55,067 bases of DNA, from positions 1 to 55,067 of the forward strand of contig JAKLKY010000009.1 in assembly GCA_023150415.1 (NCBI GenBank), in the 5' to 3' direction. A program made the translations under genes and the position numbers. Source of the DNA: Alphaproteobacteria bacterium. GTDB taxonomy: Bacteria > Pseudomonadota > Alphaproteobacteria > Micavibrionales > Micavibrionaceae. Every line of letters begins with the position of its first letter. The first letter of the stretch is position 1. The notes below the pieces were generated by a model, which saw only the letters and a list, made by a program, of their open reading frames with translations, was not told where the DNA came from and searched no databases. Of this stretch, positions 1-8,826 are shown piece by piece.

Positions 1-183
1 GCGCTGTGTTCGGGTCGGTCGAGATCGTGCAACATGGCAAACAGATTGGCTGCGGCCTCGTGTAGATCCCCGCTTTCACTTAAATTTCGCAGGCGCGATT
101 CAGGCAGATCGGCCGCCGCGCCGCCGCCGCGCAGACCCATGAATCTTAGTGATCCAAAGGCCAGCAGCGCCTCGCCCGGCGCG
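1..183 (-). pseudogene. Partial copy of sua5 (middle of gene only)
   Basis: These bases match 1534-1716, inside the intact threonylcarbamoyl-AMP synthase gene, in the same orientation. I count four mismatches (at 16, 79, 132 and 144), about 98% identity. The match stops abruptly after base 183, where the sequence switches to a phage MuF-like coding region. The copy corresponds to about residues 241-301 of the Sua5 C-terminal domain and has no start, so it cannot encode an enzyme. It is cut by the window edge and probably continues to the left. Its position fits the end of the first unit of a tandem duplication whose second unit is 184-1716. Confidence 0.9.
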
Positions 184-194
184 CCGATGCGCTC

Positions 195-815
195 ATGCGT
201 CCCAATGATGAAACGCACAATGCGCTGAATGATCTTCTGCGTCGGCAAGACCGTAACGGGAAATGTATCTGGCGCACCGTGGGCGATAACCGCGTCCGCG
301 CCAGCCATGCCGCTCTGGAGGGCGATGAGCGCAGCTGGGTTCAATCCCCTGAGCCAGGCGAAGAGGAAAATTGCCGGTGCTGGGCGGAGGTGGTTCCAGA
401 AATAGTAATCAGAAAAAATGCTTGTAAAGATTTGTTACAAAATTTGCGTATTGAACGATCAACACTTGAGGGTCTGACCAATGATCTTTCAAAAGCAATT
501 GCTAAACACAATCCTGCTCTAAAAGATTGGCAAGTCGCAGTTAAAAAATATAAAGAAATTCTTATTAAATATATACAAGATGCTTCTTCCGTAGCAGATC
601 CATCAAAAATAGGTGTCTTGGGCACTGTGGCTGTACTCGTTTTTGAATATCCTGAAGTACAAGCAGCTCAAGAAAAAGTAGACGCTGCCAAAGACAGATA
701 TATAGGAATTCAAGAGAATATTGCCTATCTACAAAAACAAATTGATCAAGTGATAAAGGAAATAAAGAAACTAGAGAAAGATAAAACTGACATGAAGTGT
801 GACGAACTTATTTGA
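195..815 (+). CDS. MuF (SPP1 gp7-like) C-terminal fragment with unique coiled-coil C-terminus
   Basis: Residues about 25-67 match the C-terminal end of the phage Mu F / SPP1 gp7 head-morphogenesis family: a W-R-T-V-x-D-x-R-V-R-x-S-H run, then a P-G-E motif and a closing N-C-R-C-W. The frame is open back to about base 150, but the family's N-terminal part is missing and the homology begins right at the duplication junction at 183/184. After the CRC motif the DNA becomes clearly AT-rich. It encodes a Lys/Glu-rich, largely helical region with a short hydrophobic stretch (G-V-L-G-T-V-A-V-L-V-F) and a terminal coiled coil. MuF domains are known carriers of variable toxin C-termini, so this may be an orphan MuF-CT cassette. 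No Shine-Dalgarno is seen before the ATG at 195 and expression is doubtful. The C-terminal function is unknown. Confidence 0.6.
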   Translation: MRPNDETHNALNDLLRRQDRNGKCIWRTVGDNRVRASHAALEGDERSWVQSPEPGEEENCRCWAEVVPEIVIRKNACKDLLQNLRIERSTLEGLTNDLSKAIAKHNPALKDWQVAVKKYKEILIKYIQDASSVADPSKIGVLGTVAVLVFEYPEVQAAQEKVDAAKDRYIGIQENIAYLQKQIDQVIKEIKKLEKDKTDMKCDELI

Positions 816-1455
816 GCTGCATGGATTTAAAATCGTCATCTGAGAGAAGCCAGAGGAAATCTGTGCTATAATAACCTTGTCCCTTGAGATCCTCAGCAAT
901 CTGTTGGCGTTCTGCAAAAGATTTACGCAGCAAATTTCGAATCCATTCCAATTCTTGTTCTAGCAAAGCTGGACTAGGTTGATCTCGCAAAAATTTTCTT
1001 AATGAAATGGACGGCTTATCTTCCTGCAATACGGGTGCCAGCGCTATCACCGTCTGCCGCATAAAGAACCGGGCGCGGGCTTCGTTACGCGAAGAAGCGG
1101 GTCCAAACGCATAGAGAAGACCCAGCCGAAGCGAGACATAAGGATGAGAGGGTGTTCGTTCAAAAGCTTGCTCATATGCTTCGCGCGCCTTGTCTAAATT
1201 TTGCGAAACACACAGCCCAGATTCATAAGCCAGCGCCTGAATTGCAATAGAGATATCAGTCGCTTGCGACTCAAAGAATTTCTGCTGAAACTCCCGACAA
1301 TCATCAACACCCAATTCCTTCAAAAGGGCAGGAACATCCGCATCATTGATTTTAAGAAAATAATCGAACGTGTCCACCGCGTGTGCTGCGCACCAAGACG
1401 TGCTTATAAAAAAGATTTCCAAGAGAAATATGAATTTTAAAGATCCTGACCTCAT
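808..1455 (-). CDS. Secreted Sel1/TPR-like repeat protein, function unknown
   Basis: The 215-residue protein starts with a hydrophobic signal peptide (F-I-F-L-L-E-I-F-F-I, probable cleavage after A-A-H-A). One or two degenerate Sel1/TPR-like helical pairs follow (E-S-G-L-C-x-S-Q-N-L-D-K-A-R-E-A-Y, then G-L-L-Y-A-F-G), so a periplasmic location is likely. Its ATG overlaps the sua5 stop in an ATGA, so it is probably translated by coupling from sua5. Its 3' end overlaps the convergent MuF-fragment gene by 8 bases. It could be an immunity partner of that cassette, but nothing in its sequence proves this; it may just be the neighbour of sua5 that was duplicated with it. Confidence 0.65.
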   Translation of the reverse strand: MRSGSLKFIFLLEIFFISTSWCAAHAVDTFDYFLKINDADVPALLKELGVDDCREFQQKFFESQATDISIAIQALAYESGLCVSQNLDKAREAYEQAFERTPSHPYVSLRLGLLYAFGPASSRNEARARFFMRQTVIALAPVLQEDKPSISLRKFLRDQPSPALLEQELEWIRNLLRKSFAERQQIAEDLKGQGYYSTDFLWLLSDDDFKSMQLK

Positions 1456-2438
1456 ATGCCCACCGCCCCGCGGCGCAGGCGGTCGTTAATCGCGATACCG
1501 AGACCGCTTTCGGGAATGTCCATGATGGCAATCGCGCTGTGTTCGGGCCGGTCGAGATCGTGCAACATGGCAAACAGATTGGCTGCGGCCTCGTGTAGAT
1601 CCCCGCTTTCGCTTAAATTTCGCAGGCGCGATTCAGGCAGATCGGCCGCCGCGCCGCCGCCGCGCAAACCCATGAACCTTAGTGATCCAAAGGCCAGCAG
1701 CGCCTCGCCCGGCGCGACATCCACAGCTTTTAAACGCAACGGCACGCGCGGCGCATAATGTTTTTCCATCATGCCCGGCGATTTGTGGCCATGGTCTTTC
1801 GTGGCGCTCAAAATTTTTTGCTGCAGTACGTCTTCAATTTGCTGCACCGTGATCGCGCCGGGACGCAGCAAAACGGCATCAGGGCCGGACAAATCAATGA
1901 CGGTCGATTCAAGACCAATCGCACACGGGCCGGCGGCCAGGATCATATCCACCGCCGCACCCAAACCTCGAGCCACATGCAGCGGTGTCGTGGGGCTGAG
2001 CCCAGTTGAGGGGTTGGCGCTGGGCGCCACCAGCGGGAAACCGCAGGCGCGGATCAATTGCTGCGCCACCCGATGGGCCGGCACCCGTATGGCGATTGTG
2101 TCCAGACCCGCCGTAGCCAGCGTTGAAATCGCCGACGAAGCCTGGCGCGGCAGTACCAGCGTCAACGGCCCGGGCCAGAATTTCTGCGCCAATAAATGCG
2201 CCCGTGCATCAAATTCGGCATGCTGCACCGCGCTGGGCGCATCGCCGAAATGGGCGATCAGGGGATTGAATTGCGGGCGGCCCTTGGCGGCGTAGACCTT
2301 GGCTACCGCCCGCCCATCCAGCGCATTCGCCGCCAGCCCATAGACGGTTTCGGTCGGCATGGCCACCAGCCCGCCTTCTTGGAGAATGGCGGCTGCCTTG
2401 GCAATCGCGGCGGGATCGGCGGCAAGAATGCGGGTCAT
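1452..2438 (-). CDS. tsaC/sua5: Threonylcarbamoyl-AMP synthase (long Sua5 form)
   Basis: This enzyme makes threonylcarbamoyl-AMP from Thr, bicarbonate and ATP for the t6A37 modification of ANN-decoding tRNAs. The 328 residues hold an N-terminal YrdC domain with P-T-E-T-V-Y-G-L (28-35), K-G-R-P-x-x-N-P-L (52-60), A-P-S-A-N (138-142) and G-L-E-S-T-V-I-D (175-182). The linker S-P-G-M-x-x-x-H-Y-A-P (220-230) leads into a C-terminal Sua5 domain, as in the two-domain family. Its ATG overlaps the anmK stop (ATGA), and its own stop overlaps the next gene's ATG in the same way, giving a three-gene coupled unit. Bases 1534-1716 are repeated at 1-183. Confidence 0.95.
   Translation of the reverse strand: MTRILAADPAAIAKAAAILQEGGLVAMPTETVYGLAANALDGRAVAKVYAAKGRPQFNPLIAHFGDAPSAVQHAEFDARAHLLAQKFWPGPLTLVLPRQASSAISTLATAGLDTIAIRVPAHRVAQQLIRACGFPLVAPSANPSTGLSPTTPLHVARGLGAAVDMILAAGPCAIGLESTVIDLSGPDAVLLRPGAITVQQIEDVLQQKILSATKDHGHKSPGMMEKHYAPRVPLRLKAVDVAPGEALLAFGSLRFMGLRGGGAAADLPESRLRNLSESGDLHEAAANLFAMLHDLDRPEHSAIAIMDIPESGLGIAINDRLRRGAVGI
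1534..1716. repeat. 183-bp direct repeat (second copy, inside sua5)
   Basis: This is the partner of 1-183 in direct orientation, at an offset of 1533 bases. Right of 1716 the intact gene continues, whereas right of 183 the MuF fragment begins. The pair therefore bounds one tandem-duplication unit of about 1533 bp, and RecA-dependent recombination between the copies could delete that unit. Confidence 0.9.
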
Positions 2439-3523
2439 GGCCGGGCGATCCTTCCCCCCGTTTGCGGCGCGGGAACGCCGGTTGTTGTCGTTAAACTCAG
2501 GGGCAGGCCCAAAACAGAGCGCACCGCAAGATAGGCAAAGCCCTGCGCCTCCAGCGCATCGCCGTTCCAGCCCAGCGCTTCGACGGGCTGGACAGAGGCA
2601 TGTAATCTCTGCCGCAGTAAATCCATCAAAAAATTATTCCGCCGCCCGCCGCCGGTGACAAACCAAGCGCCGACCGTCTGCGGAAAATGCTGCGCCCCGA
2701 CGGCAATACTATCTGTAGTAAAGGCCGTTAATGTTGCCGCACCATCTTCATCGGATAGGACCTCAAGGCCAGGCGTTTGCCAATGGTTGCGGTCCAGTGA
2801 TTTAGGCGGTTTCGCAGTAAAGAACGCAGCACTTTGCTGCATCCATGCTGCAACTAAGTCAGCGTGGATTGTACCGAGGCGGCCCAACGCGCCATCTGCA
2901 TCGAATGCCTGTCCAGTGCGGGTACGCACAAAATCATCGATCAGCGCATTTCCGGGCCCACAATCAAAAGCCAAAATGTCGTCTTGGCCAAGGCCAATCC
3001 ATGTCACGTTCGACACACCACCGATATTAAGAATGACAGCCGGCAACGCGATATTTCCCGCCCGCGCCAGCGCCTGATGATAGAGCGGCAAAAAGGGCGC
3101 GCCCTGCCCGCCGGCGGCCACATCCGCGCTGCGGAAATCGTAGACAACAGGAATGCCCGCCGCCCGTGCCAGAGCGCCCGCATCGCCGATCTGCACACTC
3201 ATACCCTGTGCGGGATCATGGAAAATCGTCTGGCCGTGAAAGCCGATCAGATCCGCCGCTCGACCTTGCAAGAGCCGCTCCACGGCCTGAATGTGGGTTT
3301 GGGTGATGACATCCTTGGCTGCCTTTACACGAGAATCTGTGCGGTCGATTAAGCCAAACGCTGCGCGAATGGCCGCGCTTTGGGCCGGCGTATAGGGCAG
3401 GGACAGAAAATTTAGGGCCCTAACATGGCTGTAGCCGTCCGTTTCGATCAACGCAGCATCCACCCCGTCCGCCGAGGTGCCAGACATCAGCCCCACAGCA
3501 GTGTAGACTTTTTGCGCGTTCAT
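2435..3523 (-). CDS. anmK: Anhydro-N-acetylmuramic acid kinase
   Basis: AnmK phosphorylates and opens 1,6-anhydro-MurNAc recovered from peptidoglycan turnover, giving MurNAc-6-phosphate. The family's ASKHA kinase motifs are present: G-L-M-S-G-T-S-A-D-G-V-D (11-22), G-F-H-G-Q-T-I-x-H, N-I-G-G-V-S-N-V-T, F-D-C-G-P-G-N-A-L-I-D, and the V-T-G-G-G-R-x-N-N-F late motif. I chose the ATG at 3523 over an upstream one at 3547. It has an AAGGGA Shine-Dalgarno, the protein then starts directly before the conserved motif, and the longer form would overlap tyrS. It is divergent from tyrS with only a few bases between starts, and coupled to sua5 downstream. Confidence 0.95.
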   Translation of the reverse strand: MNAQKVYTAVGLMSGTSADGVDAALIETDGYSHVRALNFLSLPYTPAQSAAIRAAFGLIDRTDSRVKAAKDVITQTHIQAVERLLQGRAADLIGFHGQTIFHDPAQGMSVQIGDAGALARAAGIPVVYDFRSADVAAGGQGAPFLPLYHQALARAGNIALPAVILNIGGVSNVTWIGLGQDDILAFDCGPGNALIDDFVRTRTGQAFDADGALGRLGTIHADLVAAWMQQSAAFFTAKPPKSLDRNHWQTPGLEVLSDEDGAATLTAFTTDSIAVGAQHFPQTVGAWFVTGGGRRNNFLMDLLRQRLHASVQPVEALGWNGDALEAQGFAYLAVRSVLGLPLSLTTTTGVPAPQTGGRIARP

Positions 3524-3538
3524 GCGTAACAATCCCTT

Positions 3539-4792
3539 ATGACCCAATACAAATCCGACTTCCTGAATATCCTAAACCAGCGTGGGTTCATCCACCAGTG
3601 CAGCGATTTCGCCGCGCTTGATAGCAAATTACAAAGCGGGGTGCAAAGCGCGTATATTGGATTTGACGCCACAGCGCCGTCGCTGCATGTCGGCTCGCTG
3701 GTGCAGATTATGATGCTGCACTGGTTTCAACAGTGTGGACATAAACCCATCACCCTGATGGGGGGCGGGACAACGAAAGTCGGGGACCCCAGCGGCAAGG
3801 ACGAAAGCCGCAAGATGCTCGACGATGCAGCTATTGCTGCGAATATCAGCGGCATTCAACAGGTCTTTTCAAAGTTCTTAAAGTATGGCGCAGGAGCCAG
3901 CGACGCGCTGATGGTAAACAATGCCGATTGGCTGGAGTCTCTGAATTACATAGATTTCCTGCGCGATTACGGCACGCATTTTACGATCAACCGTATGATG
4001 ACGTTCGATTCCGTGAAGCTGCGCCTGGAGCGCGAGCAGCCTCTGACCTTCCTGGAATTCAATTATATGATCCTGCAGGCCTATGATTTCGTCGAATTGC
4101 ACCGGCGTTACAAAACCGTGCTGCAGATGGGCGGCTCCGATCAATGGGGCAATATCATCAACGGCGTAGATCTGGCGCATAAAGCCTTGCGGCAGCAACT
4201 CTTTGGCCTGACCACGCCTTTGTTGACGACCGCATCGGGCGCGAAAATGGGAAAGACAGCCGATGGCGCGGTCTGGCTCAGCGCCGATCTGCTTTCGCCC
4301 TATGATTACTATCAATATTGGCGCAACACGGATGATGCCGATGTCGGGCGTTTCCTGAAATTATTTACAGTTCTGCCAGTGACCGAAATTGCCAAACTCG
4401 AAAAACTACAAGGCGCCGATATCAACGAAGCCAAAAAAATTCTGGCGTATGAAGCCACCAAAATGCTTCACAGCGCGCAGGCCGCACAAAACGCTCAGGA
4501 CACCGCGCAAAAAGTATTCGAACAAGGCGACACCGGCGATGATCTGCCGCGTGTAACGATCCCGGCGGCCCGTCTACAAGCGGGCGTCGCATTGATTGAT
4601 CTGCTGGTCGAGGCCGGGCTATCTTCATCCAAAAGCGAGGCGCGGCGCCTGGTTCAATCCGGCGGCGCGCGCGTCAATGGTGAGAAGATCGAAAACGAAA
4701 CTGCGCTGATCACGGCACAGCACCAAGACGCCCAAGGTATCGTCAAGCTCTCATCCGGCAAAAAAAAGCACGTATTGGTAACGGTGGATTAA
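3539..4792 (+). CDS. tyrS: Tyrosyl-tRNA synthetase
   Basis: This class I aminoacyl-tRNA synthetase charges tRNA-Tyr. The 417-residue protein has the HIGH-type motif H-V-G-S (50-53) within [11 protein letters not shown], the substrate motif [10 protein letters not shown], and a KMSKS-type loop K-M-G-K-T near residue 237. A C-terminal S4 RNA-binding domain follows ([11 protein letters not shown]-x-x-G-G-x-x-V-N-G). Length is normal for the family. The gene starts very close to the divergent anmK start and its stop directly abuts the stop of the convergent chemoreceptor gene. Confidence 0.97.
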   Translation: MTQYKSDFLNILNQRGFIHQCSDFAALDSKLQSGVQSAYIGFDATAPSLHVGSLVQIMMLHWFQQCGHKPITLMGGGTTKVGDPSGKDESRKMLDDAAIAANISGIQQVFSKFLKYGAGASDALMVNNADWLESLNYIDFLRDYGTHFTINRMMTFDSVKLRLEREQPLTFLEFNYMILQAYDFVELHRRYKTVLQMGGSDQWGNIINGVDLAHKALRQQLFGLTTPLLTTASGAKMGKTADGAVWLSADLLSPYDYYQYWRNTDDADVGRFLKLFTVLPVTEIAKLEKLQGADINEAKKILAYEATKMLHSAQAAQNAQDTAQKVFEQGDTGDDLPRVTIPAARLQAGVALIDLLVEAGLSSSKSEARRLVQSGGARVNGEKIENETALITAQHQDAQGIVKLSSGKKKHVLVTVD

Positions 4793-6766
4793 CTATCCCG
4801 CGCGCACCTTATCCAGGAACTGATCGACCGATTCCTTGAGGCTCTGCGAACTTGTCGCCAGCTGGTCCGATGCGCTCTTGAGGGTCCGCGTCGTTTGCGC
4901 ACTGTCATTCGCGGCCTTCTGGATTGCCATGATACCATTCACCGCCGTAATTGTTGCAATCGCTGTGGCCTTGACCGTTGTCACCTTGTTTGTGATGTCA
5001 TCGGTCATCCTGTGCGTTTCATTGGCCAGGGTTTTGACCTCGCTGGCCACAACTGAAAAGCCCTTGCCAGCTTCACCTGCCCGCGCTGCCTCAATCGTGG
5101 CATTGAGCGCCAGCAGATTAGTTTGCTCCGCCACGGCCTTAATCGCATTGATGACCTCATCAATCTCATTCACGGCCTTTTGCAGCTCTTCAAGTTTTTG
5201 CTGGGATGTGCGTGCTGAATCAGTACACACACGCGCTTTGTTCGCAGTTTCATTGATGTTATGTGACACTTCGCGAATTGAAGCTGATAGTTGCTCGGTA
5301 GCTGATGCTACCGTTTGCACATTCACCGAAGCCTCTTCGGATGCTGCGGAGACAGCCATGCTTTGCGAATTCGTGTTTTCGATCCCGCGGTTCAACTCAT
5401 CCGCCACGCTTTGCATTTCACGCGCTGCTGTCCCCACCTTCTCGACAATCGCGCTGATACTGTGTTCGAAATCATCAGCAAGCTTCATGGCCATGCGCGC
5501 CTTTTCCTCCTGCTGCTTGACCTTAAGTTCCTCCTGCTCATCCTGCAGGCGCAGAACAGACTCTGCGTTGTTTTTAAAGACCTGCACGGAACGAGCAATA
5601 TCGCCGATTTCTGAATGTGACGTTGTGAAAGGGACTTCAACATTCAATTTCTGATCTGCCAGTTTTTTCATCACGGATGTCAGCGCCGCTAAGGGCTTTG
5701 TCAGACTATTCACAACGAGGAAGAATAGAATCAGCGAGATCGCAACGCCGATGGCGGAGACAATCATAACTTCCTGTTGTTGCGTTCTGTAAGCTGCGAT
5801 ACGTGCATCCAAGAGCCCATCCAGCTCGTCAAACCCCTTTTCCCACAGTGCATAGGCGCTTTCGTAAGCGCTCTGCCAGCTCAGTAATAGCGCGGAAGGA
5901 TCTCCCACAGGCACGTTTGAAAGTTCATCGACAGCCTTCGCAAATACGCCATTCGCGTCCTGATAGGACGTGTGCAGAGGGATCATATTTTGCTCATAAG
6001 TCGGACTCTTTCCGTAGAAGTTAGGGTCTTCCTTCAAGGAGGTGTCCATATCGGCCGCAATACGTGCCATATCGGCCTCTTTCAGTAATGCCGCCATAAC
6101 AGCAGCGCGTGTTTGAAACGCGGGCGTCGCAGGGCCCATCTGATTTTGTAACGTTGGGATAAGTTCAGCCACAATCGCCGATAGCCGATCGATGGTTTGC
6201 GGCAGAGCCAGTAAGGTCACATCCATAAGATAATAACTGTCCAGATCTGGATCGAGAATTAGATTGGATGTATCGCCGCTGTGGGCGATCATTCCCCGAA
6301 TATCGCCGATGAAGGAAACCAGATTATCGTGTGTAGATTGAGAGTAATCCGCCTGCGAAATCGCCGAGGCAATCCCCGCCCATTTTTCTGCAACGGTTTC
6401 ATATTTCAAATGCTCCCGGCCACGGCTAGCAAGCCCTTCATCCGTAAACTGCAAATCGACACCGATTTTTGTCTGGACGGTTGCCAATTCTGCCATTTCA
6501 GACTCAATCGCGCTGCGGGCGGCATTCAAAACGTCAGGATTTTTTTGCGTTTGCATCAATGCCACACGGATGGTTCCGGCGTCGCGCAAAATTTTTGCTA
6601 GCGGGCGCTGGTATTCATTGCCCATTTTCTCTTTCACAGCGAAATCAATATTCGCGTTGATCGAATCATAAGCCTGATAAAGCGCCACGACCAACGTGAT
6701 CAAGAAAGTAAGAATACTGAGGATCATTCGTGAGCGGACGGAGAGATTGTTAAGATATTTTTGCAT
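4793..6766 (-). CDS. Methyl-accepting chemotaxis protein
   Basis: This is a transmembrane chemoreceptor that would signal to CheA/CheW. From the N-terminus it has a first membrane helix (about 13-35), a long helical periplasmic sensor of about 290 residues (four-helix-bundle style), a second membrane helix ([14 protein letters not shown]), and a HAMP linker with P-L-A-A-L-T and E-I-G-D-I-A-R-S-V. The signalling hairpin is [20 protein letters not shown]. No NWETF-type CheR/CheB tether is visible at the C-terminus. The start at 6766 is chosen because it begins just before the first membrane helix. An ATG at 6814 would add 16 residues, and neither has a clear Shine-Dalgarno. No other che gene is nearby; the ligand is unknown. 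Confidence 0.93.
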   Translation of the reverse strand: MQKYLNNLSVRSRMILSILTFLITLVVALYQAYDSINANIDFAVKEKMGNEYQRPLAKILRDAGTIRVALMQTQKNPDVLNAARSAIESEMAELATVQTKIGVDLQFTDEGLASRGREHLKYETVAEKWAGIASAISQADYSQSTHDNLVSFIGDIRGMIAHSGDTSNLILDPDLDSYYLMDVTLLALPQTIDRLSAIVAELIPTLQNQMGPATPAFQTRAAVMAALLKEADMARIAADMDTSLKEDPNFYGKSPTYEQNMIPLHTSYQDANGVFAKAVDELSNVPVGDPSALLLSWQSAYESAYALWEKGFDELDGLLDARIAAYRTQQQEVMIVSAIGVAISLILFFLVVNSLTKPLAALTSVMKKLADQKLNVEVPFTTSHSEIGDIARSVQVFKNNAESVLRLQDEQEELKVKQQEEKARMAMKLADDFEHSISAIVEKVGTAAREMQSVADELNRGIENTNSQSMAVSAASEEASVNVQTVASATEQLSASIREVSHNINETANKARVCTDSARTSQQKLEELQKAVNEIDEVINAIKAVAEQTNLLALNATIEAARAGEAGKGFSVVASEVKTLANETHRMTDDITNKVTTVKATAIATITAVNGIMAIQKAANDSAQTTRTLKSASDQLATSSQSLKESVDQFLDKVRAG

Positions 6767-6915
6767 AGCGGGCCTATCGAGAAAAAGAGAAGTAATGCCT
6801 GTTAAAACTAGCATAGAATCGCTAAAAAGAAATTAGACTTAAAGTTGAATTTTGGAAAAGTTGATTGTCTTAACCGTATGTATCTGTAAGGTAGGAGAAA
6901 GAGGCTTGGACATTC

Positions 6916-8037
6916 ATGATCATCAGCAACACCACGAAATACGCGCTTTATCGTCTGGCTGCCGTAACCGCAGCCGTTGCATTGATTTTATGGGGATGCT
7001 TATGGGTGCTGACCCCGTTTGTTCCCGCCCTTATCTGGGCGATGATCTTATGCCTAACAACATGGCCAGCTTTTGTATGGCTTCAAAACCGTATGAACGG
7101 CTATCGCACCGCAGCCGCGCTTGTAATGACGCTGCTGCTTGCTTTGGGCTTCGTTGCGCCGATGGTGTTCTTGGGCTCCAGCCTGGCGGATAATTTCGGT
7201 ACATTATATAAACTTTTCCTGCAAAACCTGCATCATTATCCACAAAGCCCGCCGCAATGGCTCATTGATATTCCATGGCTGGGCCAAGAGATTGCCGATC
7301 TATGGCAACGCTATCTCAGCGATAGCAAAAAGCTTTCTGAAACCCTGACAACCTATGCCGAGCCGCTATCGAAAAGTTTTCTGGCTGTTGGCGCGTCCAT
7401 AGGCCGGGGTTTGCTGGATCTGTCTTTGGGTATTCTGATCGCCTTCTTTTTCTTCCGCGACGGTGTTGCGCTGGCACGCCGGTTCCGCCAGCTTCTGGAT
7501 CGCTTTATAGGCCCGCGCGGCCAGCATCTGCTGGGGGTGTTTAAAAACACAATGATCGCTGTTGTCTACGGCATTCTGGGTGCCGCACTGGCACAGGGAA
7601 CGGTGGCGGGAATTGGGTTCTGGATCGCGGGCATTCCAGGCGCTCCTTTATTAGGCTTGTTGACTTTTATTCTTTCTATCCTGCCATTCGGGCCGCCGCT
7701 GATCTGGATTCCTGCGACGATTTACCTGTACATGCAAGATCAAATCGGCATGGCGATTTTTATGGGGCTATGGGGCATGCTGGGCATAAGCGCGATCGAT
7801 AATGTGATCAGGCCCTATTTCATCAGCCTGAGCAGCAGTCTGCCACTGCTTTTGGTATTGCTCGGTGTTTTCGGCGGCATCATCGCCTTCGGTTTCATCG
7901 GCCTGTTTTTAGGGCCGACGCTTCTGGCGCTGGCCTATACCCTGATCACCGAATGGGGGGATCCGCATCACCAGTACCACCACCATCATGCACAGCATGA
8001 TCCGCAGCATAACCCGCTCAAAAAGCCACAATTATAA
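6916..8037 (+). CDS. AI-2E/PerM family membrane transporter
   Basis: This 373-residue polytopic inner-membrane protein belongs to the PerM/TqsA family. Two N-terminal hydrophobic helices come first, then a hydrophilic stretch (about 85-155), then a long hydrophobic core with the family-like G-I-L-I-A-F-F-F-F-R-D-G, G-I-P-G-A-P-L-L-G-L-L and I-L-P-x-G-P-P-L-I-W segments. Members have been proposed to export autoinducer-2 or act as Na+/H+ antiporters, so the substrate is open. Unusually, the C-terminus is rich in His (D-P-H-H-Q-Y-H-H-H-H-x-Q-H), which could bind metal. It overlaps the convergent uppP by 6 bases. Confidence 0.88.
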   Translation: MIISNTTKYALYRLAAVTAAVALILWGCLWVLTPFVPALIWAMILCLTTWPAFVWLQNRMNGYRTAAALVMTLLLALGFVAPMVFLGSSLADNFGTLYKLFLQNLHHYPQSPPQWLIDIPWLGQEIADLWQRYLSDSKKLSETLTTYAEPLSKSFLAVGASIGRGLLDLSLGILIAFFFFRDGVALARRFRQLLDRFIGPRGQHLLGVFKNTMIAVVYGILGAALAQGTVAGIGFWIAGIPGAPLLGLLTFILSILPFGPPLIWIPATIYLYMQDQIGMAIFMGLWGMLGISAIDNVIRPYFISLSSSLPLLLVLLGVFGGIIAFGFIGLFLGPTLLALAYTLITEWGDPHHQYHHHHAQHDPQHNPLKKPQL

Positions 8038-8826
8038 AAGCAGCGCTAAAACAAAAATCCCCAGCGCGATGCGGTATACGGCAAACGGCGCGAACCCAAA
8101 ACGGGAGATAATTCTCATCGCTATTTTAAGTGTAAATAACGCCGTCACAAACGCCACGCCGAAGCCCAGCAACATAACATCCCACTGGTTTTGGCTGGTG
8201 ATCGCCTCCCAGCTTTTGAGCGTGTCATAGCCCACCGCCGCCACCATCACTGGTACGGCGGCGAAGAAGGAAAATTCGGCAGCCGTGGCGCGGCTGAGCC
8301 CCAGCGCCAGCCCGCCCATGATCGTCGCGCCGGAGCGCGAAACGCCCGGGATCATGGCAATCGCCTGGAAACAGCCGATCATCAGCGCCGTGCGCCTGGA
8401 AATCGCATCGACATCCTGCGTGGTTTCACGGTGCGGACGCCGCTCCAGCCACAAAATGATTAATCCGCCAATAACCAGTGCCACGGCGATCACAAAGGGA
8501 TTGTAAAGGTTCGCCTTGATCCAGTCCCGCCCGATCAAGCCGACGATCACGGCGGGAATCGTGGCCGCTATCAAATTGAATACGAAACGCCGCGCCGTGG
8601 CATCGCCTTGCACAAAGCCCAGCGCACTGAACAGCCACTTGCGCCAATAAGCCACGACGACGGCCAGAATCGCACCTAGCTGAATGAACACTTCGAATAC
8701 ATGATCAGGCGAAGAAAACCCCAGAAAATGTGTCAGCAGCAGCAAATGCCCGGTCGATGAGACAGGGATGAATTCTGTCAGACCTTCGACAAAGCCAAGA
8801 AAAAGCGGCGTCAGAAACGAATCCAT
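8032..8826 (-). CDS. uppP: Undecaprenyl-diphosphatase (UppP/BacA)
   Basis: This inner-membrane enzyme dephosphorylates undecaprenyl pyrophosphate to recycle the lipid carrier for peptidoglycan and O-antigen synthesis; it also gives bacitracin resistance. The 264-residue protein shows the two catalytic family motifs, E-G-L-T-E-F-I-P-V-S-S-T-G-H (14-27) and P-G-V-S-R-S-G-A-T-I (about 159-168), within about eight membrane helices. Its ATG overlaps the stop of the upstream permease as TGATG, so it is probably translated by coupling. Confidence 0.96.
   Translation of the reverse strand: MDSFLTPLFLGFVEGLTEFIPVSSTGHLLLLTHFLGFSSPDHVFEVFIQLGAILAVVVAYWRKWLFSALGFVQGDATARRFVFNLIAATIPAVIVGLIGRDWIKANLYNPFVIAVALVIGGLIILWLERRPHRETTQDVDAISRRTALMIGCFQAIAMIPGVSRSGATIMGGLALGLSRATAAEFSFFAAVPVMVAAVGYDTLKSWEAITSQNQWDVMLLGFGVAFVTALFTLKIAMRIISRFGFAPFAVYRIALGIFVLALLL

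Noticed and set aside
4836-5654. 272-codon frame antisense to the chemoreceptor
   Set aside because: It mirrors the Ser/Ala-rich coding of the chemoreceptor strand and has no recognisable motif or Shine-Dalgarno.
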